Source: Desulfosudis oleivorans
Lineage (GTDB): Bacteria; Desulfobacterota; Desulfobacteria; Desulfobacterales; SURF-7
DNA length: 36,508 nt
Assembly (NCBI GenBank): GCA_020723305.1
Contig: DYJC01000032.1
Location: forward strand, 1 to 36,508
Direction: 5' to 3'
Shown: positions 36,248 to 36,508 of the stretch, in pieces
How the letters are laid out: each line of letters opens with the position of its first letter
How positions within the stretch are numbered: the stretch's first letter is position 1
Translations under genes and position numbers: made by a program
The notes under the pieces: generated by a model
What the model saw: only the letters and a program-made list of their open reading frames with translations
What the model was told of the DNA's origin: nothing
Databases searched by the model: none

Positions 36248-36383
36248 GTCACTTTCTTGTGCTTCATGATAGCAATATCTGGAAAAAGAAACGCTCTTTT
36301 TTGATAAAAATCAGTCTATCCGGTCGGATGTTACAATCCCCAAAAAACTGGTCAAAAAATCAAGATAAAAGTTTAAATAGAGC

Positions 36384-36412
36384 TTGACAAATTGTATGGA
36401 TTAATTTAGAAG
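36384..36412 (+). promoter_or_regulatory. Candidate proximal promoter of an rRNA operon (P2)
   Basis: TTGACA (36384-36389), a 17-base spacer and TAGAAG (36407-36412). About 40 bases further the leader reads GATCTTTGAAAACT, the phrase often found shortly before 16S rRNA genes in Gram-positive and deltaproteobacterial genomes. Confidence 0.55.
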
Positions 36413-36508
36413 ATAGACTTTCCTCAAAATGGAAATGTCTTTTAAAAAAATCATTTGATCTTTGAAAACTAGGTAGTGACAGCTTGTCGAGTAAGGGTCT
36501 CATGTCGA
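36413..36508 (+). other. Probable rRNA operon leader
   Basis: The segment contains GATCTTTGAAAACTAGG (from 36448) and then an alternating purine/pyrimidine stretch ending the window. No 16S sequence itself is visible, so the gene would begin beyond 36508. The call rests on the leader phrase and two upstream TTGACA promoters. Confidence 0.5.

Overview
The window looks like a chromosomal segment of an anaerobic Desulfobacterota (former Deltaproteobacteria), most likely Desulfobacterales. This is an inference from gene order and content, not from a marker-gene search. The supporting signs are a split F1Fo operon (b'-b-delta-alpha-gamma-beta-epsilon without a and c), a GlmU-type protein that has only the uridylyltransferase domain, a zapB-zapA-6S RNA-rny-tyrS run, a 2-hydroxyacyl-CoA dehydratase pair, and moderate GC with AT-rich spacers.

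Left part (1-6250) is accessory and decayed. It holds a DDE transposase cut off at a perfect palindrome, an AT-rich orphan lipoprotein, and a cluster of damaged toxin-antitoxin genes: yoeB with a nonsense codon, relE fused in frame to yefM, and an xre frameshifted at a homopolymer. An isolated dnaK lies in the same region. Two families of short non-autonomous inverted-repeat elements (MITEs) are inserted here, and the copies carry matching target-site duplications that can be read directly.

The middle (6251-18740) has single housekeeping or catabolic genes: a cupin, an agmatinase-family ureohydrolase convergent with it, and a stand-alone RlmK-type rRNA methyltransferase. A probable operon follows with two dehydratase subunits, an AMP-forming acyl-CoA ligase and a TetR regulator. 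After it come a vapB with a deleted vapC, a lipid-anchored pectinacetylesterase-like protein, tRNA-Pro(GGG) with a clear promoter and terminator, and an overlapping pair of an LD-carboxypeptidase and a serine beta-lactamase-fold hydrolase.

The right part (18900-36508) is conserved core. The elongasome genes mreB-mreC-mreD-mrdA-rodA are followed by a bactofilin, then atpF'-F-H-A-G-D-C. A strong terminator separates these from glmU(N), zapB, zapA, 6S RNA, rny and tyrS. A MITE sits exactly at the tyrS stop codon. The last 300 bases look like the promoter and leader of an rRNA operon whose 16S gene lies outside the window.

I did not find a convincing new defence or enzymatic system. The most notable observations are the two MITE families with readable target duplications, the cluster of broken toxin-antitoxin modules around them, and a 41-bp conserved block shared by the tRNA-Pro and rRNA promoter regions.
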